The notes under the pieces are model-generated. The model was not told the origin of the DNA and did not search any database. It saw only the letters and a list, made by a program, of their open reading frames with translations. A DNA stretch of 21,389 nt. Origin: Syntrophomonadaceae bacterium. GTDB taxonomy: Bacteria > Bacillota > Ch66 > Ch109. The stretch is from assembly GCA_012512295.1 (NCBI GenBank), contig JAAZDI010000116.1, forward strand, positions 1-21,389, given 5' to 3'. Position numbers and translations under genes: made by a program. Of this stretch, positions 1 to 7,422 are shown one piece after another. Each line of letters starts with the position of its first letter. The stretch's first letter is position 1.

Positions 1-89
1 GATTAAAAACCATGGAAAATCTGCCGGACAGGGGGGACGGGTAATATAAATAATCATATAAAATCTGCGGCCAAAAATCCACGGCTGAA

Positions 90-1148
90 TCAGCCCTCGC
101 TCTCAGCCGGCACCAGGTCCACCCCGGTCTCCCCCTCGACGATTTCTCCAACGTGGTAGGCGGGTTCACCTTTATCCCGCAGGTAAGCCAAAACCGCATC
201 CGCTTCGCCGGTCGGCACTACCATGACCATTCCTAATCCCATATTAAAGGTTCGAAACATCTCTGGCTCTGCTACCGGTCCCCGCTCCTGAATCAAAGAG
301 AAAACTGGCGGAACCGGCCAACTCCCGAGTTGAAAACGCGCCCTCAGGCCAGTCGGCAGGACTCGGGGAACATTCTCCACCAATCCACCCCCGGTGATAT
401 GGGCTAAACCAAGTAAAGTAAAATGGCCCAACAAGTCCTGCACTAACCGGGCGTAAATCCGCGTCGGAGTCAATAACTCTTCACCAACTGTTTGGCCCAG
501 CTCGGGCAGATAGTCATTAAGTCCCAAACCGGCTATCTCCAGCAAAACCTTTCTGGCCAGTGAATAACCGTTGCTGTGCAGCCCGCTGGAAGCCAGGCCG
601 ATTAGACAGTCACCGGCTTTGATTTTAGATCCGTCAATAATTTTGGGCTTATCCACCACCCCAACGGCGAACCCGGCAATATCATAATCCCCGGTAGCGT
701 AGAAGCCCGGCATCTCCGCTGTTTCCCCGCCGATTAAAGCACAGCCGGCTTGCCGGCAGCCCTCAGCCACCCCGCTGACAATCGCCGCGACCTGCTCCGG
801 CTGCAACTGGCCGACAGCCAGATAGTCGAGGAAAAACAAGGGTTCGGCTCCATAAACAATAATGTCATTCACGCACATGGCGACCAGGTCAATGCCAATC
901 GTCTCGTGACGCCTCATCAACTGGGCAATCCGGAGCTTGGTTCCTACGCCATCAGTCCCGGAAACCAGCACTGGCTCCTGATACTGCCGGGCATTTAAGG
1001 CAAACAGCCCGCCAAATCCTCCAACATCCTGCAATACCTCCGGTCGCCAGGTTGCCTTAACCCGCTGTTTAATCAAATCAACCGCTCGATTGCCCGCGGT
1101 TATATCTACCCCCGCTTCCCGGTAGGTTATACTTTTGCTCTGGGACAA
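90..1148 (-). CDS. purM: Phosphoribosylformylglycinamidine cyclo-ligase (AIR synthetase)
   Basis: Cytosolic enzyme that closes the imidazole ring, turning FGAM plus ATP into aminoimidazole ribotide, step five of de novo purine synthesis. The AIRS family pattern is plain: an early SITYREAGVDI stretch, a GTDGVGTKL nucleotide/substrate segment, GGETAEMPGFY in the middle, GLASSGLHSNGYSLARKVL, and HITGGGLVENVPRVLP near the C-terminal domain. The length is normal for the family. The reading frame is open up to a GTG at 1169, but the TTG at 1148 gives the usual short N-terminus (SQSKSITYREAG) and is preceded by GGGTGAG, so I prefer it. It lies directly downstream of purF and is surely cotranscribed with it. 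Nothing in the protein looks damaged, unlike the genes upstream in this cluster. Confidence 0.95.
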   Translation of the reverse strand: MSQSKSITYREAGVDITAGNRAVDLIKQRVKATWRPEVLQDVGGFGGLFALNARQYQEPVLVSGTDGVGTKLRIAQLMRRHETIGIDLVAMCVNDIIVYGAEPLFFLDYLAVGQLQPEQVAAIVSGVAEGCRQAGCALIGGETAEMPGFYATGDYDIAGFAVGVVDKPKIIDGSKIKAGDCLIGLASSGLHSNGYSLARKVLLEIAGLGLNDYLPELGQTVGEELLTPTRIYARLVQDLLGHFTLLGLAHITGGGLVENVPRVLPTGLRARFQLGSWPVPPVFSLIQERGPVAEPEMFRTFNMGLGMVMVVPTGEADAVLAYLRDKGEPAYHVGEIVEGETGVDLVPAESEG

Positions 1149-1186
1149 GCAACTCACCCACTTTCCCACTTCAAAACTACTCTATT

Positions 1187-2704
1187 TTAAATCGGGTATT
1201 TGCCGGAGAAGCAGGCATCACAGAAATCCTGCTCTTTGCCGGGAAAACAGGAACGTAAACCCTCAAGGCTGAGATAGGTCAAACTGTCGGCCCCGATAAA
1301 TTCACGAATCTGGTCTACATTCATGCGGGCAGCAATCAAATCTTCTTCCGTGGTATCAATTCCATAGTAACAGGAATGCATGGTTGGGGGGGAACTGATG
1401 ACCATATGGACCTCGGTCGCCCCGGCTTCCCGCAGCATCCTGACGATCTGGCGGCTGGTCGTACCCCGGACAATCGAATCATCCACCATGATGACTCTTT
1501 TACCGCGCACGGTCTCTTTGACCGGGTTTAGCTTCAGTCTTACCCCCAGGTCCCGCAATGACTGTGAGGGCTGAATAAACGTCCGTCCAATATAGCGATT
1601 CTTCATTAACCCCTCTTCATAAGGCAGACCGGATTCCTGGGCATACCCCAGGGCGGCCGGGGTCCCCGAGTCCGGCACACTGATGACCAGATCGGCGTCA
1701 ATCTTTCGCTCCCGAGCCAACTGCCGCCCCATCTCCCGGCGAACCCGACCGACATTGATTCCATCAATGGTGCTATCTGGCCGGGCAAAGTAGACAAATT
1801 CAAAAATGCAAGCGGCTTTGGGGTTAGCTGGTAAAATATGGTGCGAGGTCAGGCCGTGCTCATCAATCACCAGAATTTCTCCCGGCTCAAGATCCCGAAG
1901 ATACTCCGCCCCAACTGTGTCCAGGGCACAGGTTTCAGAGGCAATCACATAACCCTCACCTAACCGACCGACACACAGCGGCCGGACCCCATGGGGATCC
2001 CGCACCCCGATCAGTTTTCGCTCATTTAACACTACTAAAGAATAAGCTCCCTTAATATCAATCATACACTTCATCAGGGCCTCTTCCAAACTATTCTGTG
2101 AATAGCGGGCAATCAGGTTCGCAATAACCTCGCTGTCTGTTGTTGATTGAAAAACCGAGCCCTGGGCCGCCAACATTTGCTGCAACTCCACCGTATTGGT
2201 CAGGTTGCCATTGTGGGCCAGGGCCACGGACCCCTGAAGATAGCGGAAAAGCAAGGGTTGAGCATTGACCGGCTCACTGGTCCCGGTGGTCGAATACCGG
2301 ACATGCCCAATCGCGGCAAACCCCCGCAGGTTATCCAGCCGCCGGCGTTCATTAAATACCTCGGAAACCATACCCATATCCTTATACAGCCGAATTCGGC
2401 TGCCGTCCGTAACAGCAATCCCGGCACTTTCCTGCCCCCGGTGCTGTAAGGCCAGCAGTCCATAATGGGTTATCTGGGCTGCCTGCTGGTCACCTCCGTT
2501 GATCAGGGAAACCTCGGCCCATGGTCCGGGCGACTCTGCGTCATTGACCCGTCTGTTTTCACCGTTAATTGCCGCTTGGTTCTTTGACTGATCAGCCGGC
2601 AGATAAATGCCGAAGAGACCGCAAGCTTCTTTAAGCTTATCTGGACAGTCAAAACACTCATTTTTATAACTATCTTCGGGATAATCTATACTTAACTTAA
2701 ACAT
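1187..2704 (-). CDS. purF: Amidophosphoribosyltransferase (glutamine PRPP amidotransferase)
   Basis: First committed enzyme of purine synthesis: glutamine plus PRPP gives phosphoribosylamine. An N-terminal Ntn-type glutaminase domain follows a short propeptide; the likely mature Cys1 is C28 in EACGLFGIY. HRGQESAGIA follows, and the phosphoribosyltransferase domain carries the PRPP loop VIMVDDSIVRGTTS. C-terminal cysteines (CFPGKEQDFCDACF) fit the 4Fe-4S form known from Bacillus-type PurF. The frame is open to an ATG at 2725, but the AGGAGG at about 2714-2719 lies inside that extension and is spaced for the ATG at 2704, which I take as the start (505 residues). The start overlaps the end of the purL remnant by 13 bases, which suggests translational coupling. 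About 38 extra residues (35-72) sit between GLFGIY and the HYGLLALQHRG segment, where relatives have a very short link. Confidence 0.95.
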   Translation of the reverse strand: MFKLSIDYPEDSYKNECFDCPDKLKEACGLFGIYLPADQSKNQAAINGENRRVNDAESPGPWAEVSLINGGDQQAAQITHYGLLALQHRGQESAGIAVTDGSRIRLYKDMGMVSEVFNERRRLDNLRGFAAIGHVRYSTTGTSEPVNAQPLLFRYLQGSVALAHNGNLTNTVELQQMLAAQGSVFQSTTDSEVIANLIARYSQNSLEEALMKCMIDIKGAYSLVVLNERKLIGVRDPHGVRPLCVGRLGEGYVIASETCALDTVGAEYLRDLEPGEILVIDEHGLTSHHILPANPKAACIFEFVYFARPDSTIDGINVGRVRREMGRQLARERKIDADLVISVPDSGTPAALGYAQESGLPYEEGLMKNRYIGRTFIQPSQSLRDLGVRLKLNPVKETVRGKRVIMVDDSIVRGTTSRQIVRMLREAGATEVHMVISSPPTMHSCYYGIDTTEEDLIAARMNVDQIREFIGADSLTYLSLEGLRSCFPGKEQDFCDACFSGKYPI

Positions 2705-3111
2705 CCGGGAATTACCTCCTGCCATACCCGAGTTAGAGTTTCCACAGTTAATTCAATGGGGTTCGCCTGGGGACCCCAGATTTTTAATTGATCACCGCCC
2801 ACCAGGCCAATGACCGTCGATGGAAGGCCCTTGCGCCTGATGTACCGCTGCACCCGTTCCAAATAGTCCTGTTTCACGGACAGAACAATCCGGGAAGGTC
2901 CCTCGCCAAAAAGGATGACGTCCGCCCGGTTCGGATCAGGGAGACGCGTGAAATCAGCTGGGGTCATTAAACGATTAATCACTTCACTGTCAAGATCAGG
3001 ATCCGCTAAAACCAGGTTGGTCCGTTTAACCGGCCATGACTCAACTACCCCTTTAATACTGGCCATTCCCACAGTCTCAGCCGGCCCGAATACCTGGCCG
3101 ACACCCATCAA
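2692..3111 (-). pseudogene. purL: C-terminal remnant of FGAM synthase II (purL)
   Basis: This 139-codon open frame ends in a clear PurL C-terminal segment: RADVILFGEGPSRIVLSV, then a KGLPSTVIGLVGGDQLKI stretch, then an ELTVETLTRVWQEVIP tail. Intact PurL is about 730 residues, so most of the protein, including both ATP/FGAR domains and the SAHDVSEGG-type motif, is absent. The first 60 or so codons (GVGQVFGPAETVGMASIKGV onward) do not look like PurL to me and I do not recognise them. The frame stays open upstream only to a stop at 3130-3132, and the available start is TTG-ATG at 3111. The 3' end overlaps the purF start, as in an intact purL-purF operon, so the fragment may persist because it carries the purF ribosome binding site. 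A short functional protein is possible but less likely. Confidence 0.75.
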
Positions 3112-3180
3112 AGCCGGGGTCAGGCCGCTTTATTCCTGGCTGAGGATCTGGCCCACCGATGATTCTTGACCATAGATAAA

Positions 3181-3357
3181 TTATCTTGTGTCCTTTCTGG
3201 CGTAGTGTAAACAGGGCTGGCCTGAAGTCCGCCGAACTACCACGGCCGGGATCTCCCTGGTTTTAAAGCGCATTGCCCGACAACCTCGAGGAAATTTCGG
3301 ATCCCAGGTGATATAAAAATGTCGACATTTGAAACAATCAGGTTGAACCTGTTTCAT
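3181..3357 (-). CDS. Small Cys-rich protein (CxxC, zinc-ribbon-like)
   Basis: A 58-residue protein starting at ATG 3357 and ending at TAA 3181. Its sequence has the look of a small conserved clostridial protein: DCFKCRHFYITWDPKFPRGC, then an internal VVVRRTSGQPCLHY segment. Cysteines at positions 8, 11, 26 and 49 and histidines at 13 and 51 could make one metal site. From memory, relatives are sometimes labelled as uracil-DNA glycosylase fragments, but it is far too short for that enzyme, so the function is unknown. The Shine-Dalgarno is weak (GGGT about 7 bases upstream). It occupies the gap between the purB stub and the purL remnant, where an intact purine operon would carry purB, purC, purS, purQ and purL, so its position is probably the product of a rearrangement. 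Confidence 0.75.
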   Translation of the reverse strand: MKQVQPDCFKCRHFYITWDPKFPRGCRAMRFKTREIPAVVVRRTSGQPCLHYARKDTR

Positions 3358-3361
3358 AGTT

Positions 3362-3397
3362 TTTACCCATTTCCGACAGGGTATAGCGTTCGATCAC
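3362..3397 (-). pseudogene. purB: 5' stub of adenylosuccinate lyase (purB)
   Basis: A GTG at 3397 overlaps the purE stop as GTGA and is followed by codons for IERYTLSEMGK, which matches the very conserved N-terminus of PurB (typically M-IERYTLPEMG). After GK the frame reads NYETGST and stops at 3338-3340, so similarity is lost after about 12 codons. The small Cys-rich gene starts at once in another frame. This is best explained as the left edge of a deletion or rearrangement that removed the rest of purB and the following genes. A short translated leader coupled to purE is a weaker alternative. Confidence 0.65.
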
Positions 3398-3921
3398 TTC
3401 GTCCCCATCTCCTTTAAATAACCGTCGATGCCTAACTGCGCCAAACGCTCCGCCTTAGCCTCCACCTCTTGACCCTGGTCCTGTTTCAACTTTCTGACGC
3501 GTTCTCGAATCGCCGGATCCTTCACGCCCAGGATTTGCGCCGCCAGAATCGCCGCATTTTTTGCCCCATTAATACTGACCGTGGCCACTGGTACCCCGGC
3601 TGGCATTTGCACCATTGAATACAAAGAATCTACGCCACTCAGGGTACTGGTCTTTATGGGCACTCCGATTACCGGCAAAGTCGTCCAGGCAGCAATTACT
3701 CCACCCAGGTGAGCAGCCCCACCCGCCGCCGCAATGATCACCTCAAGCCCCCTCGTTTCCGCGGAAGCCGCATACTCTTCCGCCCGGGCCGGCGTTCGGT
3801 GGGCCGAGGCAATGGTTAGCTCATAGGGCACCCCTAGCTGATCCAGGGTCCGGGTTGCCTCTTGCATTACCGGCAGATCTGAATCACTACCAATCACTAT
3901 TCCCACCACAGGCTTATTCAC
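3394..3921 (-). CDS. purE: N5-carboxyaminoimidazole ribonucleotide mutase
   Basis: Class I PurE, a cytosolic mutase that moves the carboxylate of N5-CAIR to give CAIR. The family signatures are present: GIVIGSDSDLPVM at the N-terminus, SAHRTP around residue 41, and AAAGGAAHLGGVIAAWTTLPVIGVP in the middle. The 175-residue length is normal. The GTG start at 3921 has a GGACGGG-like purine run upstream. No PurK partner is visible in the window. In the usual order purE precedes purB, and here the start of purB does overlap the purE stop, but the rest of the operon is missing until the purL tail. Confidence 0.95.
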   Translation of the reverse strand: MNKPVVGIVIGSDSDLPVMQEATRTLDQLGVPYELTIASAHRTPARAEEYAASAETRGLEVIIAAAGGAAHLGGVIAAWTTLPVIGVPIKTSTLSGVDSLYSMVQMPAGVPVATVSINGAKNAAILAAQILGVKDPAIRERVRKLKQDQGQEVEAKAERLAQLGIDGYLKEMGTK

Positions 3922-4081
3922 AGAACACCCGTCCTTCCGTCTTAGAAATAGCTAAGCTTTAAATGAATAAGATAACTCAAAATAAGATAACTCGGTTAGT
4001 AGAGTAGGTTTTTCATTCTCTATTTAGGCTGCCCGACGGCCTTGAAGGTCTATCCCAAAAATAAATCTTGCCAAATTAAAT

Positions 4082-4133
4082 AGCCCAGGAGGTAGATTTC
4101 GCTGCTCAACAGGGAAACCTACCCGTCTGGGCT
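4082..4133. terminator. Long hairpin between purE and the Nif11 ORFs
   Basis: Arms AGCCCAG (4082-4088) and CTGGGCT (4127-4133) enclose a second paired segment, GGTAGATTTC (4091-4100) with GAAACCTACC (4114-4123), one mismatch. The loop contains the stop codon of the 103-residue ORF. The T-run (TTTTA) follows on the plus strand, while the minus-strand exit is only ATTTAATTT. It may therefore act as a weak bidirectional terminator or as a 3' stabilising hairpin for the Nif11 transcript. The 180 bases between here and purE hold a direct repeat of AGATAACTC (about 3970-3993) but no recognisable riboswitch. Confidence 0.45.
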
Positions 4134-4417
4134 TTTATCCCTTCGGTGTAACGGGTTACGACCCGTCTGTACCACTTGGACCGAACCCTTCTCACTATCC
4201 CATCTAATAGAATAAAGATAGAATAAAGAAGGTGGAACCCTAGGTACACTTTCGCCTGATCACCATTCATTTTTATCGTAACAAAGCATGCCTCGTGTGT
4301 CAACCTGGTCAGACTTTTAAAAATTTTTTGTGTTTTCGACAGGTCCGTAAAAAGCAACCGGCGGTCTACCTGACTTTCCCCGGTTTCTTCTTTCCCAGGT
4401 TCATTAGCTGTTACCAT
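4106..4417 (-). CDS. Unknown 103-residue protein overlapping the Nif11 precursor gene
   Basis: I do not recognise this protein. Its ATG overlaps the stop of the Nif11 precursor by seven bases, in the arrangement TGG-TAA over ATG-GTA-A, with AGGGGAAG just upstream, so translation could be coupled. The N-terminal half is polar (acidic to about residue 18). Residues 57-75 (VYLGFHLLYSIFILLDGIV) are hydrophobic enough for one membrane segment and are followed by a strongly basic stretch (RRVRSKWYRRVVTR), which would favour a cytoplasmic C-terminus. There is no resemblance to a lanthionine synthetase, radical-SAM enzyme or C39 transporter. It might be an immunity-type or accessory small protein, judged from position only. 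It could also be a non-coding ORF. Confidence 0.4.
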   Translation of the reverse strand: MVTANEPGKEETGESQVDRRLLFTDLSKTQKIFKSLTRLTHEACFVTIKMNGDQAKVYLGFHLLYSIFILLDGIVRRVRSKWYRRVVTRYTEGIKAQTGRFPC

Positions 4418-4758
4418 CTTCCCCTAATTCTATGATCGTCATCAAGTACGCAACCGAGAAGTCCTATCCCAGCCATAATACACACAACTCCGAAAAGAAC
4501 TCCTCCTCCAATTCCACCGGCCACATTTTCCAGATCCGCATCAGAAAGTTCCCCATCTGCACTGACCTGTATCTCTTCCGCAACCTTGACCAGGGCCTCT
4601 CTCAGCTCATTAATTTCCGCCAAACTAAATTCGATTCCCTGTTCTTTTAAAAAGCCCTGCACTTCTTCCGGCGTCTCCAAGTTAAACAGCTTCTCCCCGA
4701 AACTTCGGTCCGCCTCCAGCTTTGCCTGCAATTGTTTAATTTTTCTTCCATTTTGCAT
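4411..4758 (-). CDS. Nif11-family RiPP precursor (leader peptide plus core)
   Basis: A 115-residue precursor peptide of the Nif11-like leader family. The leader carries the family pattern: LQAKLEADRSFGEKLFNLET, then PEEVQGFLKEQGIEFSLAEI, then an ELREAL helix. It ends in DGELSDADLENVAGG, where the double glycine (residues 81-82) is the expected cut site for a C39-type peptidase/exporter. The remaining 33-residue core starts IGGGVLFGVVCIMAGIGLLG, is Gly-rich and hydrophobic, has two cysteines, and ends in a charged tail DDDHRIRGRW. The frame is open to a TTG at 4800; I chose the ATG at 4758 because GGAAGG precedes it, though the spacing is short. No modifying enzyme or transporter lies in the window, so this is an orphan precursor. 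The leader call is firm; the core's final chemistry is unknown. Confidence 0.85.
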   Translation of the reverse strand: MQNGRKIKQLQAKLEADRSFGEKLFNLETPEEVQGFLKEQGIEFSLAEINELREALVKVAEEIQVSADGELSDADLENVAGGIGGGVLFGVVCIMAGIGLLGCVLDDDHRIRGRW

Positions 4759-4800
4759 CAACCTTCCTTTGAAGTCTGAGTACACTTTTACATCAAGCAA

Positions 4801-5167
4801 ATTGCCCCGTTACTTCTTTATACAACGGAGGGAAAAAAGTAGCACACTTTCGTCAATTTACATATTAATCATCAATGTTCTAGTCGTAGAGTTATCTTTT
4901 CTGCCTGATAATTATCTCTAATATTACCAATAGTTTCTTATTTTTCAAATGTACAGCTATCCACAAATAGGCTCTTTTCTTGTAAATCAGACTAACCACG
5001 CCATAAATCTAACTTTTTATAGCTTTTACTCAATACAAAGACCCTGATTAGTTATCCTTCAGCCTCAGGTGGTATTTCTAGATATCAGTTTGCCTGAATA
5101 TCAGTAAGCCTTAAATGAGTGGCCTTTACCTGGCGGAACAGATCATTAAGACATATAAACCCACTTT
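4801..5167. other. AT-rich intergenic stretch
   Basis: Gene-free DNA between the Nif11 precursor and the guaA terminator. It is clearly more AT-rich than its surroundings. An imperfect 16-base tandem duplication (TATCAGTTTGCCTGAA then TATCAGTAAGCCTTAA) lies at about 5083-5115. Any promoter for the Nif11 gene should be here, but I could not find a convincing -35/-10 pair. Confidence 0.5.
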
Positions 5168-5196
5168 AAAAAGAAAACCTGCTTCTTAAGCAGGTT
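5168..5196 (-). terminator. Rho-independent terminator of hpt-guaA
   Basis: Just past the guaA stop. On the minus strand, AACCTGCTT and AAGCAGGTT form a 9-bp stem with a tiny loop, immediately followed by TTCTTTTT. This is a classical intrinsic terminator. Confidence 0.85.
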
Positions 5197-5219
5197 GAGA
5201 TGTCCCAGGTTGTTCTTTG

Positions 5220-6770
5220 CTACTCCCACTCGATCGTGCCGGGTGGTTTAGAGGTGATATCATAAACCACCCGATTAATTCCTGGTACTTCATTGACGAT
5301 CCTTGAGGAGATCCGCTCCAGCAATTCATAAGGCAGACGCGCCCAGTCGGCGGTCATGGCATCATCACTGATTACTGCGCGCAGGATAATCGGGTAAGAA
5401 TAGGTTCGTTCATCCCCCATCACGCCTACGCTACGCATTGATGACAGGACGGCAAAGGATTGCCAGATCTCCCGATAAAGCCCGGCCTGTTTGATTTCCT
5501 GCGTGACAATGGCATCCGCTTCGCGTAATACGGCCAGCTTTTCTTCAGCCACTTCACCAAGAATTCGAATCGCCAAGCCTGGACCAGGGAAAGGCTGCCG
5601 CCAGATAATCTCCTCCGGGAGACCGAGTTCCGCTCCGGCTTCGCGCACCTCGTCCTTATAAAGCCACTTTAAGGGCTCAATTAATTTAAACTGCATATCC
5701 GGCGGCAAACCGCCCACATTGTGGTGGCTTTTAATCGTGGCCGCCGTTTCGGTCCCGCTCTCAATAATATCCGGATACAGGGTTCCCTGAACCAAGTAAT
5801 CAACTTCGCCCAATTTCCGAGCCTCTTCCTCAAAAACCCGAATAAACTCGGTCCCGATAATCTTGCGTTTCTCTTCCGGATCAACGACTCCTTTAAGGCG
5901 AGATAAAAACCGCTCTGAAGCATCCACATAAACCAAATTCATTTGAAATTGCTCCCGAAAGGTACTTTGTACCTGTTCAGCTTCACCCTTGCGCAACAGG
6001 CCGTGGTTAACAAAAACACAGGTCAGTTGATTCCCGATTGCTCGATGAACTAAAACGGCTGCCACTGCGGAATCAACTCCGCCGCTGAGGGCGCATAAAA
6101 CCTTTTTGTTACCAACCAAGGCCCGAATCTCCCGAACCTGATCCTCAATAAATGATCCCATGCTCCAATTACCTTGACAACCGCAAATAGCATACAGGAA
6201 ATTTTTCAGCATCTCTTGGCCCTGTGGGGTATGTCTTACCTCCGGATGGAACTGGACCCCGTATAATTTTCGCCGGGGGTCGGCCATCGCGGCAATCGGC
6301 ACCTGGCCGGTACTGGCGGTTACTTGAAAACCGGGCGGCGGGGCCGCGACAAAGTCTCCATGGCTCATCCAGCAGCTCAGCTCCGAGTTCAAACCGAGAA
6401 ACAGCTTATCTTCACGGTCCTCTACATAGAGGGCGGTCTTACCATACTCTCTGGCCATTGCCCGCTGGATTTCACCGCCTAGAACCTTAGCCATCAACTG
6501 CATTCCATAACAGATACCCAGGATGGGAATACCGCTTTCGAATAACCGCGGGTCACAAAGTGGCGAATTTTCCGATTGGACACTGGCTGGACCGCCGGAA
6601 AGAACAATCCCCTTGGGATTTAGTTCCCGGATTTTCTCCAGAGGAGTGCTGTAGGGCAGCATCTCACTATACACGTGTAATTCGCGAATTCGCCGGGCAA
6701 TTAATTGATTGTACTGTCCTCCAAAATCTAGCACCAAGACCATCTCTTGCGCTTGTTGTGCTGCCACCAA
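5220..6770 (-). CDS. guaA: GMP synthase (glutamine-hydrolysing)
   Basis: Converts XMP to GMP using ATP and glutamine in the cytosol. A class I glutaminase domain comes first: the GICYGMQL nucleophile loop (C87), then GVQFHPEVRHT with H175 and E177. The N-type ATP-pyrophosphatase domain follows, with P-loop LSGGVDSAVAAVLV (229-234 core). The C-terminal dimerisation domain ends in KPPGTIEWE. At 516 residues it is full length. Two start codons, TTG 6770 and GTG 6767, stand side by side 6 and 9 bases after AGGAGG, and either is acceptable. The gene lies 10 bases after the hpt stop, and the ribosome site overlaps that stop codon region, so the two genes form one salvage/GMP operon. Confidence 0.96.
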   Translation of the reverse strand: MVAAQQAQEMVLVLDFGGQYNQLIARRIRELHVYSEMLPYSTPLEKIRELNPKGIVLSGGPASVQSENSPLCDPRLFESGIPILGICYGMQLMAKVLGGEIQRAMAREYGKTALYVEDREDKLFLGLNSELSCWMSHGDFVAAPPPGFQVTASTGQVPIAAMADPRRKLYGVQFHPEVRHTPQGQEMLKNFLYAICGCQGNWSMGSFIEDQVREIRALVGNKKVLCALSGGVDSAVAAVLVHRAIGNQLTCVFVNHGLLRKGEAEQVQSTFREQFQMNLVYVDASERFLSRLKGVVDPEEKRKIIGTEFIRVFEEEARKLGEVDYLVQGTLYPDIIESGTETAATIKSHHNVGGLPPDMQFKLIEPLKWLYKDEVREAGAELGLPEEIIWRQPFPGPGLAIRILGEVAEEKLAVLREADAIVTQEIKQAGLYREIWQSFAVLSSMRSVGVMGDERTYSYPIILRAVISDDAMTADWARLPYELLERISSRIVNEVPGINRVVYDITSKPPGTIEWE

Positions 6771-6780
6771 TTAAAACCTC

Positions 6781-7323
6781 CTACTTACTTTCGTATTCAT
6801 CCCGTTCCAAAATCGCCACGTAAGGATAATGCCGATATTTTTCGGCATAATCCAGGCCATAGCCAACGATAAACTCATCCGGTACCGAAAAACCCAGGTA
6901 ATCGGCCTTAATCGGGGCCTTACGCCGACTGGGTTTATCCAAAAAAGCACAAATCTTCACACTGGCCGCATCCCGTGATTTGAGATTCTCCGAAATATAG
7001 TTCAACGTTAAACCGGAATCAATAATGTCTTCCACCACCAGGACATGCCGACCCTCAATGCTCTCCTCTAAATCTTTCAGGATGCGCACAACCCCGGTCG
7101 ACTCAGTCGATAACCCATAGCTGGAAACATCCATAAAATCGATCGCCACCGGAATCCTTATTTCCCGGACTAAATCAGCCATAAAGATAAAGGCCCCTTT
7201 CAGAATACCGACCACCAGCAACTCTTGTCCCTGGTAATCCCGAGTAATCTCTTCCCCTAGTTCTCGCACCCGCTCTTTAATCTGCTCCTGAGTCAGCACC
7301 ACTCTTCTCTCACGTTGAAACAT
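6781..7323 (-). CDS. hpt: Hypoxanthine (guanine) phosphoribosyltransferase
   Basis: Salvage enzyme that joins hypoxanthine or guanine to PRPP to make IMP or GMP. The type I PRTase PRPP-binding motif is VLVVEDIIDSGLTL around residues 94-107. LLVVGILKGAFIFMADLVR near the N-terminus and the aromatic purine-binding DYLGFSVPDEFIVGYGLDY near the C-terminus complete the HPRT pattern. The length of 180 is standard. AGGTGA stands 5 bases before the ATG. With guaA next door it gives a direct hypoxanthine/guanine to GMP route, which may matter given the damaged purine cluster nearby. Confidence 0.96.
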   Translation of the reverse strand: MFQRERRVVLTQEQIKERVRELGEEITRDYQGQELLVVGILKGAFIFMADLVREIRIPVAIDFMDVSSYGLSTESTGVVRILKDLEESIEGRHVLVVEDIIDSGLTLNYISENLKSRDAASVKICAFLDKPSRRKAPIKADYLGFSVPDEFIVGYGLDYAEKYRHYPYVAILERDEYESK

Positions 7324-7382
7324 ACGATCACCTCACATCTAAAACCGACTCTAATAACCTTTATTCTGCAGATTACGTGAAA

Positions 7383-7412
7383 ATTATACCATAGGCAAAA
7401 AGAAAAACCCAA
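7383..7412 (-). promoter_or_regulatory. Sigma-A promoter of hpt-guaA
   Basis: On the minus strand a perfect TATAAT (7383-7388) with an extended TGG before it is preceded, 18 bases away, by TTGGGT (7407-7412) as a weak -35. It lies about 60 bases upstream of the hpt ATG. The strong extended -10 makes the call reasonable despite the poor -35. Confidence 0.55.
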
Positions 7413-7422
7413 ATAGCAATGC

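Noticed and set aside
83..95. GGCTGAATCAGCC hairpin at the purM stop as a terminator
   Set aside because: Only a five-base stem with a three-base loop, and no adjacent T-run on the minus strand.
2915..3169. Plus-strand open frame opposite the purL remnant
   Set aside because: A shadow of the minus-strand frame; no ribosome site and no family resemblance.
3922..4081. Purine riboswitch or PurR box upstream of purE
   Set aside because: I could not find the conserved purine-aptamer loop sequences or a PurR-box pair in this leader.
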